NCBI GenBank assembly: GCA_023053545.1
Contig: JAKZAN010000148.1
Span: forward strand, 24,706 to 88,705
Direction: 5' to 3'
From: Lepidurus packardi
Lineage: Eukaryota > Arthropoda > Branchiopoda > Notostraca > Triopsidae
Length of the DNA: 64,000 nt
Below the pieces are notes generated by a model. That model was not told the DNA's origin. It saw only the letters and a program-made list of their open reading frames with translations, and did no database searches. Made by a program: the position numbers and the translations under genes. Below are positions 21,601 to 35,099 of the stretch, in pieces; positions within the stretch are counted from its first letter, which is position 1, and each line of letters opens with the position of its first letter.

Positions 21601-24000
21601 AATTATACGTAAGGAATTAATTAAGTCCGTAAGGAATTAATTAAGTCCTTAAAGAATTAATTCAGTCCGTAAGGAATTAATTCAGTCCGTAAGGAATTAA
21701 TTCAGTCGGTAAGGAATTAATTCAGTCCGTAATGAATTAGTTCAGTCCGTAAGGAATTAATATAGTCCGTAAGGAATTAATTAAGTCCGTAAGGAATTAA
21801 TTAAGTCCGCAAGGAATTAATTAAGTCCGTAAGGAATTAATTAAGTCCGTAAACAATTAATTCAGTCCGTAAGGATTTAATTCAGTCCGAAAGGTATTAA
21901 TTCAGTCCGTAAGGAATTAATTCAGTCCGTAAGGAATTAGTTCAATCCGTAAGGAATAACTTCAGTACGTAAGGAATTAATTCAGTCCGTAATGAATTGA
22001 TTCAGTCCGTAAGAAATTAATTCAGTCCGTAAGGAATTATTTCAGTAAGAATGGAATTCAATCAATCCTAAAGAATTAATTCAGTCCGTAAGGAAATAAT
22101 TCAGTCCGTAAGGAATTAATTCAGTAAGAATGGAATTCAATCAATCCTAAAGAATTAGTTCAGTCCGTAAGGAAATAATTCAGTCCGTAAGGAATTAATT
22201 CAGACCGTAAAGAATTAATTAAGTACGTAAGGAATTAATTAAGTCCGTAAGGAATTATTTAAGTTCGTAAAGAATTAATTCCGTCCGTATGAAATTAATT
22301 CAGTAAGAAAGGAATTCAATCAATCCTAAAGAATTAATTCATTCCGTAAGGAAATGATTCAGTAAGTAAGGAATTAATTCAGTCCGTAAGAAATTAATTC
22401 AGTCCGTAAGGAATTATTTCAGTAAGAATGGAATTCAATCAATCCTAAAGAATTAATTCAGTCCGTAAGGAATTTTTTCAGTAAGAATGGAATTCAATCA
22501 ATCCTAAAGAATTAATTCAGTCCGTAAGGAAATAGTTCAGTCCGTAAGGAATTAATTCAGTAAGAATGGAATTCAATCAATCCTAAAGAATTAATTCAGT
22601 CCGTAAGGAATTAATTCAGTCCATAAGGAATTAATTAAGGCCGTAAGGAATTAATTCAGTCCGTAAGGAAATAATTCAGTCCGTAAGGAATTAATTCAGT
22701 CCGTAAGGAATTAATTCAGTCCGTAAGGAATTAATTCAGTCCGTAAGGAATTAATTCAGTCCGTAATGAATTAATTCAGTCCGTAAGGAATTAATATAGT
22801 CCGTAAGGAATTAATTAAGTCCGTAAGGAATTAATTCAGTCCGTAAGGATTTAATTCAGTCCGTAAGGTATTAATTCAGTCCGTAAGGAATTAATTCAGT
22901 CCGTAAGGAATTAGTTCAATCCGTAAGGAATAACTTCAGTACGTAAGGAATTAATTCAGTCCGTAATGAATTGATTCAGTCCGTAAGAAATTAATTCAGT
23001 CCGTAAGGAATTATTTCAGAAAGAATGGAATTCAATCAATCCTAAAGAATTAATTCAGTCCGAAAGGAAATAATTCAGTCCTTAAGGAATTAATTCAGTA
23101 AGAATGGAATTCAATCAATCCTAAAGAATTAATTCAGTCAGTAAGGAAATAATTCAGTCCGTAAGGAATTAATTCAGACCGTAAAGAATTAATTAAGTAC
23201 GTAAGGAATTAATTAAGTCGGTAAAGAATTATTTAAGTCCGTAAAGAATTAATTCTGTCCGTATGAAATTAATTCACGAAGAAAGGAATTCAATCAATCC
23301 TAAAGAATTAATTCAGTCCTTAAGGAAATGATTCAGTAAGTAAGGAAAAAATTCAGTCCGTAAGGAATTAATTAAGTCCGTAAGGAATTATTTCAGTAAG
23401 AATGGAATTCAATCAATCCTAAAGAATTAATTCAGTCCGTAAGGAATTAATTCAGTCCGTAAGGAATTTTTTCAGTAAGAATGGAATTCAATCAATCCTA
23501 AAGAATTAATTCAGTCCGTAAGGAAATAGTTCAGTCCGTAAGGAATTAATTCAGTAAGAATGGAATTCAATCAATCCTAAAGAATTAATTCAGTCCGTAA
23601 GGAATTAATTCAGTCTGTAAGGAATTAATTAAGTCCGTAAGGAATTAATTCAGTCCGTAAGGAAATAATTCAGTCCGTAAGGAATTAATTCAGTAAGAAT
23701 GGAAATCAATCAATCCTAAAGTATTAATTCAGTCCGTAAGGAATTAATTCAGTCCGTAAGGAATTAATTAAGTCCGTAAGGAATTAATTCAGTCCGTAAG
23801 GAAATGATTCAGTCGGTAAGGAATTAATTCAGTCCGTAAGGAATTAATTAAGTCCGTAAGGAATTAATTCAGTCCGTAAGGAATTAATTCAGTCCGTAAT
23901 GAATTAATTCAGTCCGTAAGGAATTAATATAGTCCGTAAGGAATTAATTAAGTCCGTAAGGAATTAATTCAGTCCGTAAGGAATTGATTCAGTCCGTAAG
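18650..24000. repeat. Segmental duplication within satellite, copy 1 (about 5 kb)
   Basis: The order of variant monomers here is repeated at about 29.69-34.65 kb. Landmarks: CAGTCTTTAAGG at 18784 and 29826, TTCGTAATTAATT at 19039 and 30081 (offset 11042), GGCCG at 22639 and 33343, CACGAAGAAAGG at 23275 and 33979 (offset 10704). Offsets shrink through small deletions, including roughly 300 bp near 22.1-22.4 kb. The limits are approximate. Confidence 0.8.
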
Positions 24001-27000
24001 GAATTAATTCAGTCCGTAAGGAATTATTTCAGTAAGAATGGAATTCAATCAATCCTAAAGATTTAATTCAGTCCGTAAGGAAATAGTTCAGTCCGTAAGG
24101 AATTAATTCAGTAAGAATGGAATTCAATCAATCCTAAAGAATTAATTCAGTCCGTAAGGAAATAATTCAGTCCGTAAGGAATTAATTCAGTCCGTAAGGA
24201 ATTAATTCAGTCCGTAAGGAATTATTTCAGTCCGTAAGAAATTAATTAAATCCGTACGGAATTAATTCAGACCGTAAAGAATTAATTAAGTACGTAAAGA
24301 ATTAACTAAGTCCGTAAGGAATTAATTAAATCCGTACGGAATTAATTCAGTCCGTAAGGAATTAGTTCAATCCGTAAGGAATAACTTCAGTACGTAAGGA
24401 ATTAATTCAGATCGTAATGAATTGATTCAGTCCGTAAGAAATTAATTCAGTCCGTAAGGAATTATTTCAGTAAGAATGGAATTCAATCAATCCTAAAGAA
24501 TTAATTCAGTCCGTAAGGAAATAATTCAGTCCTTAAGGAATTAATTCAGTAAGAATGGAATTCAATCAATCCTAAAGAATTAATGCAGTCCGTAAGGAAA
24601 TAATTCAGTCCGTAAGGAATTAATTCAGACCGTAAAGAATTAATTAAGTACGTAAGGAATTAATTAAGTCCGTAAAGAATTATTTAAGTCCGTAAAGAAT
24701 TAATTCCGTCCGTATGAAATTAATTCAGGAAGAAAGGAATTCAATCAATCCTAAAGAATTAATTCAGTCCGTAAGGAAATGATTTTGTAAGTAAGGAATT
24801 AATTCAGTCCGTAAGGAATTAATTAAGTCCGTAAGGAATTATTTCAGTAAGAATGGAATTCAATCAATCCTAAAGAATTAATTCAGTCCGTAAGGAATTA
24901 ATTCAGTCCGTAAGGAATTTTTTCAGTAAGAATGGAATTCAATCAATCCTAAAGAATTAATTCAGTCCGTAAGGAAATAGTTCAGTCCGTAAGGAATTAA
25001 TTCAGTAAGAATGGAATTCAATCAATCCTAAAGAATTAATTCAGTCCGTAAGGAATTAATTCAGTCTGTAAGGAATTAATTAAGTCCGTAAGGAATTAAT
25101 TCAGTCCGTAAGGAAATAATTCAGTCCGTAAGGAATTAATTCAGTAAGAATGGAAATCAATCAATCCTAAAGAATTAATTCAGTCCGTAAGGAATTAATT
25201 CAGTCCGTAAGGAATTAATTAAGTCCGTAAGGAATTAATTCAGTCCGTAAGGAAATGATTCAGTCGGTAAGGAATTAATTCAGTCCGTAAGGAATTAATT
25301 CAGTCCGTAAGGAATTGATTCAGTCCGTAAGGAATTAATTCAGTCCGTAATGAATTAATTCAGTCCGTAAGGAATTAATATAGTCCGTAAGGAATTAATT
25401 AAGTCCGTAAGGAATTAATTCAGTCCGTAAGGAATTGATTCAGTCCGTAAGGAATTAATTCAGTCCGTAAGGAATTATTTCAGTAAGAATGGAATTCAAT
25501 CAATCCTAAAGATTTAATTCAGTCCGTAAGGAAATAGTTCAGTCCGTAAGGAATTAATTCAGTAAGAATGGAAATCAATCAATCCTAAAGAATTAATTCA
25601 GTCCGTAAGGAAATAATTCAGTCCGTAAGGAATTAATTCAGTCCGTAAGGAATTAATTCAGTCCGTAAGGAATTATTTCAGTCCGTAAGAAATTAATTAA
25701 ATCCGTACGGAATTAATTCAGACCGTAAGGAATTAGTTCAATCCGTAAGGAATAACTTCAGTACGTAAGGAATTAATTCAGATCGTAATGAATTGATTCA
25801 GTCCGTAAGAAATTAATTCAGTCCGTAAGGAATTATTTCAGTAAGAATGGAATTCAATCAATCCTAAAGAATTAATTCAGTCCGTAAGGAAATAATTAAG
25901 TCCTTAAGGAATTAATTCAGTAAGAATGGAATTCAATCAATCCTAAAGAATTAATTCAGTCCGTAAGGAAATAATTCAGTCCGTAAGGAATTAATTCAGA
26001 CCGTAAAGAATTAATTAAGTACGTAAGGAATTAATTAAGTCCGTAAAGAATTATTTAAGTCCGTAAAGAATTAATTCCGTCCGTATGAAATTAATTCAGG
26101 AAGAAAGGAATTCAATCAATCCTAAAGAATTAATTCAGTCCGTAAGGAAATGATTCAGCAAGTTAGGAATTAATTCAGTCCGTAAGGAATTAATTAAGTC
26201 CGTAAGGAATTATTTCAGTAAGAATGGAATTCAATCAATCCTAAAGAATTAATTCAGTCCGTAAGGAATTAATTCAGTCCGTAAGGAATTTTTTCAGTAA
26301 GAATGGAATTCAATCAATCCTAAAGAATTAATTCAGTCCGTAAGGAAATAGTTCAGTCCGTAAGGAATTAATTCAGTAAGAATGGAATTCAATCAATCCT
26401 AAAGAATTAATTCAGTCCGTAAGGAATTAATTCAGTCTGTAAGGAATTAATTAAGTCCGTAAGGAATTAATTCAGTCCGTAAGGAAATAATTCAGTCCGT
26501 AAGGAATTAATTCAGTAAGAATGGAAATCAATCAATCCTAAAGAATTAATTCAGTCCGTAAGGAATTAATTCAGTCCGTAAGGAATTAATTAAGTCCGTA
26601 AGGAATTAATTCAGTCCGTAAGGAAATGATTCAGTCGGTAAGGAATTAATTCAGTCCGTAAGGAATTAATTCAGTCCGTAAGGAATTGATTCAGTCCGTA
26701 AGGAATTAATTCAGTCCGTAATGAATTAATTCAGTCCGTAAGGAATTAATATAGTCCGTAAGGAATTAATTAAGTCCGTAAGGAATTAATTCAGTCCGTA
26801 AGGAATTGATTCAGTCCGTAAGGAATTAATTCAGTCCGTAAGGAATTATTTCAGTAAGAATGGAATTCAATCAATCCTAAAGATTTAATTCAGTCCGTAA
26901 GGAAATAGTTCAGTCCGTAAGGAATTAATTCAGTAAGAATGGAAATCAATCAATCCTAAAGAATTAATTCAGTCCGTAAGGAAATAATTCAGTCCGTAAG

Positions 27001-28042
27001 GAATTAATTCAGTCCGTAAGGAATTAATTCAGTCCGTAAGGAATTATTTCAGTCCGTAAGAAATTAATTAAATCCGTACGGAATTAATTCAGACCGTAAG
27101 GAATTAGTTCAATCCGTAAGGAATAACTTCAGTACGTAAGGAATTAATTCAGATCGTAATGAATTGATTCAGTCCGTAAGAAATTAATTCAGTCCGTAAG
27201 GAATTATTTCAGTAAGAATGGAATTCAATCAATCCTAAAGAATTAATTCAGTCCGTAAGGAAATAATTAAGTCCTTAAGGAATTAATTCAGTAAGAATGG
27301 AATTCAATCAATCCTAAAGAATTAATTCAGTCCGTAAGGAAATAATTCAGTCCGTAAGGAATTAATTCAGACCGTAAAGAATTAATTAAGTACGTAAGGA
27401 ATTAATTAAGTCCGTAAAGAATTATTTAAGTCCGTAAAGAATTAATTCCGTCCGTATGAAATTAATTCAGGAAGAAAGGAATTCAATCAATCCTAAAGAA
27501 TTAATTCAGTCCGTAAGGAAATGATTCAGCAAGTTAGGAATTAATTCAGTCCGTAAGGAATTAATTAAGTCCGTAAGGAATTATTTCAGTAAGAATGGAA
27601 TTCAATCAATCCTAAAGAATTAATTCAGTCCGTAAGGAATTAATTCAGTCCGTAAGGAATTTTTTCAGTAAGAATGGAATTCAATCAATCCTAAAGAATT
27701 AATTCAGTCCGTAAGGAAATAGTTCAGTCCGTAAGGAATTAATTCAGTAAGAATGGAATTCAATCAATCCTAAAGAATTAATTCAGTAAGAATGGAATTC
27801 AATCAATCCTAAAGAATTAATTCAGTCCGTAAGGAATTAATTCAGTCCGTAAGGAATTAATTAAGTCCGTAAGGAATTAATTCAGTCCGTAAGGGAATAA
27901 TTCAGTCCGTAAGGAATTAATTCAGTAAGAATGGAAATCAATCAATCCTAAAGAATTAATTCAGTCCGTAAGGAATTAATTCAGTCCGTAAGGAATTAAT
28001 TAAGTCCGTAAGGAATTAATTCAGTCCGTAAGGAAATGATTC
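23811..28042. repeat. Higher-order repeat of 1.37-1.45 kb, three units
   Basis: The rare variant AGTCGGTAAGG following GAAATGATTC lies at 23811, 25262, 26633 and 28043, giving units of 1451, 1371 and 1410 bp. A second private variant, CAGCAAGTTAGG, is at 26161 and 27532, again 1371 bp apart, which shows the last copies are very recent. Confidence 0.87.
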
Positions 28043-29691
28043 AGTCGGTAAGGAATTAATTCAATCCGTAAGGAATTAATTCAGTCCGTAAGGAATTGAT
28101 TCAGTCCGTAAGGAATTAATTAAGTCCGTAAGGAATTAATTCAGTCCGTAATGAATTAATTCAGTCCGTAAGGAATTAATATAGTCCGTAAGGAATTAAT
28201 TAAGTCCGTAAGGAATTAATTCAGTCCGTAAGGAATTGATTCAGTACGTAAGGAATTAATTCAGTCCGTAAGGAATTATTTCAGTGAGAATGGAATTCAA
28301 TCAATCCTAAAGATTTAATTCAGTCCGTAAGGAAATAGTTCAGTCCTTAAGGAATTAATTCAGTAAGAATGGAATTCAATCAATCCTAAAGAATTAATTC
28401 AGTCCGTAAGGAAATAATTCAGTCCGTAAGGAATTAATTCAGTCCGTAAGGAATTAATTCAGTCCGTAAGGAATTATTTCAGTCCGTAAGAAATTAATTA
28501 AATCCGTACGGAATTAATTCAGACCGTAAAGAATTAATTAAGTACGTAAGGAATTAACTAAGTCCGTAAGGAATTAATTAAATCCGTACGGAATTAATTC
28601 AGTCCGTAAGGAATTAATTCAGTCCGTAATCGATTAATTAAGTCCGTAAGGAATTAATGAAGTCCGTATGAAATTAATTCAGTCCGTAAGGAATTAATTA
28701 AGGAATTAATTCAGTCCGTAAGGAATTAATTCAGTCCGTAAGGAAATGATTCAGTCCGTAAGGAATTAATTCAGTCCGTAAGGAATTAATTCAGTCCGTA
28801 AGGAATTGATTCAGTCCGTAAGGAATTAATTCAGTCCGTAAGGAATGAATTCAGTCCGTAATGAATTAAGTCAGTCCGTAAGGAATTAATATAGTCCGTA
28901 AGGAATTAATTCAGTCCGTAAGGAATTAATTCAGTCCGTAAGGAATTAATTCAGTCCGTAAGGAATTATTTCAGTAAGAATGGAATTCAATCAATCCTAA
29001 AGAATTAATTCAGTCCGTAAGGAATTGATTCAGTCCGTAAGGAATTTTTTCAGTAAGAATGGAATTCAATCAATCCTAAAGAATTAATTCAGTCCGTAAG
29101 GAAATAGTTCAGTCCGTAAGGAATTAATTCAGTAAGAATGGAATTCAATCAATCCTAAAGAACTAATTCAGTCCGTAAGGAATTAATTCAGTCCATAAGG
29201 AATTAATTAAGTCCGTAAGGAATTAATTCAGTCCGTAAGGAAATAATTCAGTCCGTAAGGAATTAATTCAGTAAGAATGGAAATCAATCAATCCTAAAGA
29301 ATTAATTCAGTCCGTAAGGAAATAATTCAGTCCGTAAGGAATTAATTCAGACCGTAAAGAATTTATTAAGTACGTAAGGAATTAATTAAGTCCGTTAGGA
29401 ATTATTTAAGTCCGTAATGAATTAATTCCGTCCGTATGAAATTAATTCAGTAAGAAAGGAATTCAATCAATCCTAAAGAATTAATTCAGTCCGTAAGGAA
29501 ATGATTCAGTCCGTAAGGAATTAATTCAGTCCGTAAGGAATTAATTCAGTCCGTAAGGAATTGATTCAGTCCGTAATGAATTAATTCAGTCCGTAATGAA
29601 TTAATATAGTCCGTAAGGAATTAATTAAGTCCGTAAGGAATTAATTCAGTCCGTAAGGAATTGATTCAGTCCGTAAGGAATTAATTCAGTC

Positions 29692-32600
29692 CGTAATTAA
29701 TAAATTCAGTCCGTAAGGAATTATTTCAGTAAGAATGGAATTCAATCAATCCTAAAGAATTAATTCAGTCCGTAAGGAAATAATTCAGTCCGTAAGGAAT
29801 TAATTCAGTCCGTAAGGAAATAATTCAGTCTTTAAGGAATTAATTCAGTCCGTAATCGATTAATGAAGTCCGTAAGGAATTAATTAAGTCCGTATGAAAT
29901 TAATTCAGTCCGTAAGGAATTAATTAAGGAATTAATTCAGTCCGTAAGGAATTAATTCAGTCCGTAAGGAATTAATTCAGTCCGTAAAGAATTATTTCAG
30001 TCCGTAATTAATTAATTCATTCCTTACGGAATTAATTCAGTCCGTAAGGAATTATTTCAGTCCGTAAGGAATTATTTCAGTTCGTAATTAATTAATTCAT
30101 TCCTTACGGAAATAATTAAGTCCATAAGGAATTAATTCAGTCTGTAATGATTTAATTAAGTCCGTAAGGAATTAATTCCGTCCGTAAGGATTTAATTCAG
30201 TCCGTAAGGTATTAATTCAGTCCGTAAGGAATTAATTCAGTCCGTAAGGAATTGATTCAGTCCGTAAAGAATTATTTCAGTTCGTAATTAATTAATTCAT
30301 TCCTTACGGAATTAATTAAGTCCATAAGGAATTAATTCAGTCTGTAATGATTTAATTAAGTCCGTAAGGAATTAATTCTGTCCGTAAGGATTTAATTCAG
30401 TCCGTAAGGTATTAATTCAGTCCGTAAGGAATTAATTCAGTCCGTAAGGAATTGATTCAGTCCGTAAGGAATTATTTCAGTCCGTAAGTAATTAATTCAT
30501 TCCTTACGGAATAAATTAAGTCCATAAGGAATTAATTCAGTCTTTAAGGATTTAATTAAGTCCGTAATGAATGAATTCATCCGTAAGGAATTAATTCAGT
30601 TGTAATGGATTAATTAAGTCCGTAATGATTTAATTCAGTCCGTATGAAATTAACTCAGTCCGTAAGGAATTAATTAAGGAATTAATTCAGTCCGTAAGGA
30701 ATTAATTCAGTCCGTAAGGAATTATTTCAGTCCGTAATTAATTAATTCATTCCTTACGGAATAAATTAAGTCCATAAGGAATTAATTCAGTCTATAAGGA
30801 TTTAATTAAGTCCGTAATGAATGAATTCATCCGTAAGGAATTAATTCAGTCCGTAATGGATTAATTAAGGAATTAATTCAGTCCGTAAGGAATTAATTCA
30901 GTCCGTAAGGAATTAATTCAGTCCGTAAGGAATTAATTCAGTCCGTAAGGAATTAAATCAGTCCGTAACGAATTAATTCTGTCCGTAAGGATTTAATTCA
31001 GTCCGTAAGGAATTAAGTCAGTCCGTAAGGAATAAGTTCAGTACGTATGAAATTAATTCAGTAAGAAAGGAATTCAATCAATCCTAAAGAATTAATTCAG
31101 TCCGTAAGGAAATGATTCAGTCCGTAAGGAATTAATTAAGTCCGTAAGGAATTAATTCAATCCGTAAGGAAATAATTCAGTCCGTAAGGAATTAATTCAG
31201 TAAGAATGGAATTCAATCAATCCTAAAGAATTAATTCAGTCCGTAAGGAAATAACTCAGTCCGTAAGGAATTAATTCAGACCGTAAAGAATTAATTAAGT
31301 ACGTAAGGAATTAATTAAGTCCGTAAGGAATTATTTAAGTCCGTAATGAATTAATTCCGTCCGTATGAAATTAATTCAGTAAGAAAGGAATTCAATCAAT
31401 CCTATAGAATTAATTCAGTCCGTAAGGAAATGATTCAGTCCGTAAGGAATTAATTCAGTCCGTAAGGAATTAATTCAGTCCGTAAGGAATTGATTCAGTC
31501 CGTAAAGAATTAATTCAGTCCGTAAGGAATTAATTCAGTCCGTAATGAATTAATTCAGTCCGTAAGGAATTAATATAGTCCGTAAGGAATTAATTAAGTC
31601 CGTAAGGAATTAATTCAGTCCGTAAGGAATTGATTCAGTCCGTAAGGAATTAATTCAGTCCGTAAGGAATTATTTCAGTAAGAATGGAATTCAATTAATC
31701 CTAAAGAATTAATTCAGTCCGTAAGGAAATAGTTCAGTCCGTAAGGATATAGTTCAGTCCGTAAGGAATTAATTCAGTAAGAATGGAATTCAATCAATCC
31801 TAAAGAATTAATTCAGTCCGTAAGGAAATAATTCAGTCGTAAGGAATTAATTCAGTCCGTAAGGAATTAATTCAGTCCGTAAGGAATTATTTCAGTCCGT
31901 AAGAAATTAATTAAATCCGTACGGAATTAATTCAGTCCGTAAGGAATTAATTCAGTCCGTAATCGATTAATTAAGTCCGTAAGGAATTAATTAAGTCCGT
32001 ATGAAATTAATTCAGTCCGTAAGGAATTAATTAAGGAATTAATTCAGTCCGTAAGGAATTAATTCAGTCCGTAAGGAAATAATTCAGTCAGTAAGGAATT
32101 ATTTCAGTCAGTAAGGAATTATTTCAGTCCGTAAGGAATTAATTCAGTCCGTAATTAATTCATTCATTCCTTACGGAATTAGTTAAGTCCATAATGAATT
32201 AAATCAGTCCGTAAGGAATTAATTCAGACCGTAAAGAATTAATTAAGTAGGTAAGGAATTCATTAAGTCCGTAAGGAATTAATTAAGTCCTTAAAGAACT
32301 AATTCAGTCCGTAAGGAATTAATTCAGTCCGTAAGGAATTAGTTCAGTCCGTAAGGAATTAATTCAGTCCGTAATGAATTAATTCAGTCCGTAAGGAATT
32401 AATATAGTCCGTAAGGAATTAATTAAGTCCGTAAGGAATTAATTAAGTCCGTAAGGAATTAATTCAGTCCGTAAGGATTTAATTCAGTCCGTAAGGTATT
32501 AATTCAGTCCGTAACGAATTAATTCAGTCCGTAAGGAATTAGTTCAATCCGTAAGGAATAACTTCAGTCCGTAAGGAATTAATTCAGACCGTAAAGAATT

Positions 32601-34650
32601 AATTAAGTACGTAAGGAATTAATTAAGTCCGTAAGGAATTAATTAAGTCCTTAAAGAATTAATTCAGTCCGTAAGGAATTAATTCAGTCCGTAAGGAATT
32701 AATTCAGTCGGTAAGGAATTAATTCAGTCCGTAATGAATTAATTCAGTCCGTAAGGAATTAATATAGTCCGTAAGGAATTAATTAAGTCCGTAAGGAATT
32801 AATTAAGTCCGTAAACAATTAATTCAGTCCGTAAGGATTTAATTCAGTCCGAAAGGTATTAATTCAGTCCGTAAGGAATTAATTCAGTCCGTAAGGAATT
32901 AGTTCAATCCGTAAGGAATAACTTCAGTACGTAAGGAATTAATTCAGTCCGTAATGAATTGATTCAGTCCGTAAGAAATTAATTCAGTCCGTAAGGAATT
33001 ATTTCAGTAAGAATGGAATTCAATCAATCCTAAAGAATTAATTCAGTCCGTAAGGAAATAATTCAGTAAGTAAGGAATTAATTCAGTCCGTAAGAAATTA
33101 ATTCAGTCCGTAAGGAATTATTTCAGTAAGAATGGAATTCAATCAATCCTAAAGAATTAATTCAGTCCGTAAGGAATTTTTTCAGTAAGAATGGAATTCA
33201 ATCAATCCTAAAGAATTAATTCAGTCCGTAAGGAAATAGTTCAGTCCGTAAGGAATTAATTCAGTAAGAATGGAATTCAATCAATCCTAAAGAATTAATT
33301 CAGTCCGTAAGGAATTAATTCAGTCCATAAGGAATTAATTAAGGCCGTAAGGAATTAATTCAGTCCGTAAGGAAATAATTCAGTCCGTAAGGAATTAATT
33401 CAGTCCGTAAGGAATTAATTCAGTCCGTAAGGAATTAATTCAGTCCGTAAGGAATTAATTCAGTCCGTAATGAATTAATTCAGTCCGTAAGGAATTAATA
33501 TAGTCCGTAAGGAATTAATTAAGTCCGTAAGGAATTAATTCAGTCCGTAAGGATTTAATTCAGTCCGTAAGGTATTAATTCAGTCCGTAAGGAATTAATT
33601 CAGTCCGTAAGGAATTAGTTCAATCCGTAAGGAATAACTTCAGTACGTAAGGAATTAATTCAGTCCGTAATGAATTGATTCAGTCCCTAAGAAATTAATT
33701 CAGTCCGTAAGGAATTATTTCAGTAAGAATGGAATTCAATCAATCCTAAAGAATTAATTCAGTCCGTAAGGAAATAATTCAGTCCTTAAGGAATTAATTC
33801 AGTAAGAATGGAATTCAATCAATCCTAAAGAATTAATTCAGTCCGTAAGGAAATAATTCAGTCCGTAAGGAATTAATTCAGACCGTAAAGAATTAATTAA
33901 GTACGTAAGGAATTAATTAAGTGCGTAAAGAATTATTTAAGTCCGTAAAGAATTAATTCCGTCCGTATGAAATTAATTCACGAAGAAAGGAATTCAATCA
34001 ATCCTAAAGAATTAATTCAGTCCGTAAGGAAATGATTCAGTAAGTAAGGAATTAATTCAGTCCGTAAGGAATTAATTAAGTCCGTAAGGAATTATTTCAG
34101 TAAGAATGGAATTCAATCAATCCTAAAGAATTAATTCAGTCCGTAAGGAATTAATTCAGTCCGTAAGGAATTTTTTCAGTAAGAATGGAATTCAATCAAT
34201 CCTAAAGAATTAATTCAGTCCGTAAGGAAATAGTTCAGTCCGTAAGGAATTAATTCAGTAAGAATGGAATTCAATCAATCCTAAAGAATTAATTCAGTCC
34301 GTAAGGAATTAATTCAGTCTGTAAGGAATTAATTAAGTCCGTAAGGAATTAATTCAGTCCGTAAGGAAATAATTCAGTCCGTAAGGAATTAATTCAGTAA
34401 GAATGGAAATCAATCAATCCTAAAGAATTAATTCAGTCCGTAAGGAATTAATTCAGTCCGTAAGGAAATGATTCAGTCGGTAAGGAATTAATTCAGTCCG
34501 TAAGGAATTAATTCAGTCCGTAAGGAATTGATTCAGTCCGTAAGGAATTAATTCAGTCCGTAATGAATTAATTCAGTCCGTAAGGAATTAATATAGTCCG
34601 TAAGGAATTAATTAAGTCCGTAAGGAATTGATTCAGTCCGGAAGGAATTA
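29692..34650. repeat. Segmental duplication within satellite, copy 2 (about 5 kb)
   Basis: Partner of 18650-24000, same orientation. A shorter part of this block (landmark GGCCG) also recurs at 49138 and 54803, so it has been copied at least four times in the window. Confidence 0.8.
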
Positions 34651-35099
34651 ATTAAGTCCGTAAGGAATTAATTCAGTCCGTAATGAATTAATTCAGTCCG
34701 TAAGGAATTAATATAGTCCGTAAGGAATTAATTAAGTCCGTAAGGAATTAATTCAGTCCGTAAGGAATTGATTCAGTCCGTAAGGAATTAATTCAGTCCG
34801 TAAGGAATTATTTCAGTGAGAATGGAATTCAATCAATCCTAAAGATTTAATTCAGTCCGTAAGGAAATAGTTCAGTCCGTAAGGAATTAATTCAGTAAGA
34901 ATGGAATTCAATCAATCCTAAAGAATTAATTCAGTCCGTAAGGAAATAATTCAGTCCGTAAGGAATTAATTCAGTCCGTAAGGAATTAATTCAGTCCGTA
35001 AGGAATTATTTCAGTCCGTAAGAAATTAATTAAATCCGTACGGAATTAATTCAGACCGTAAAGAATTAATTAAGTACGTAAGGAATTACCTAAGTCCGT

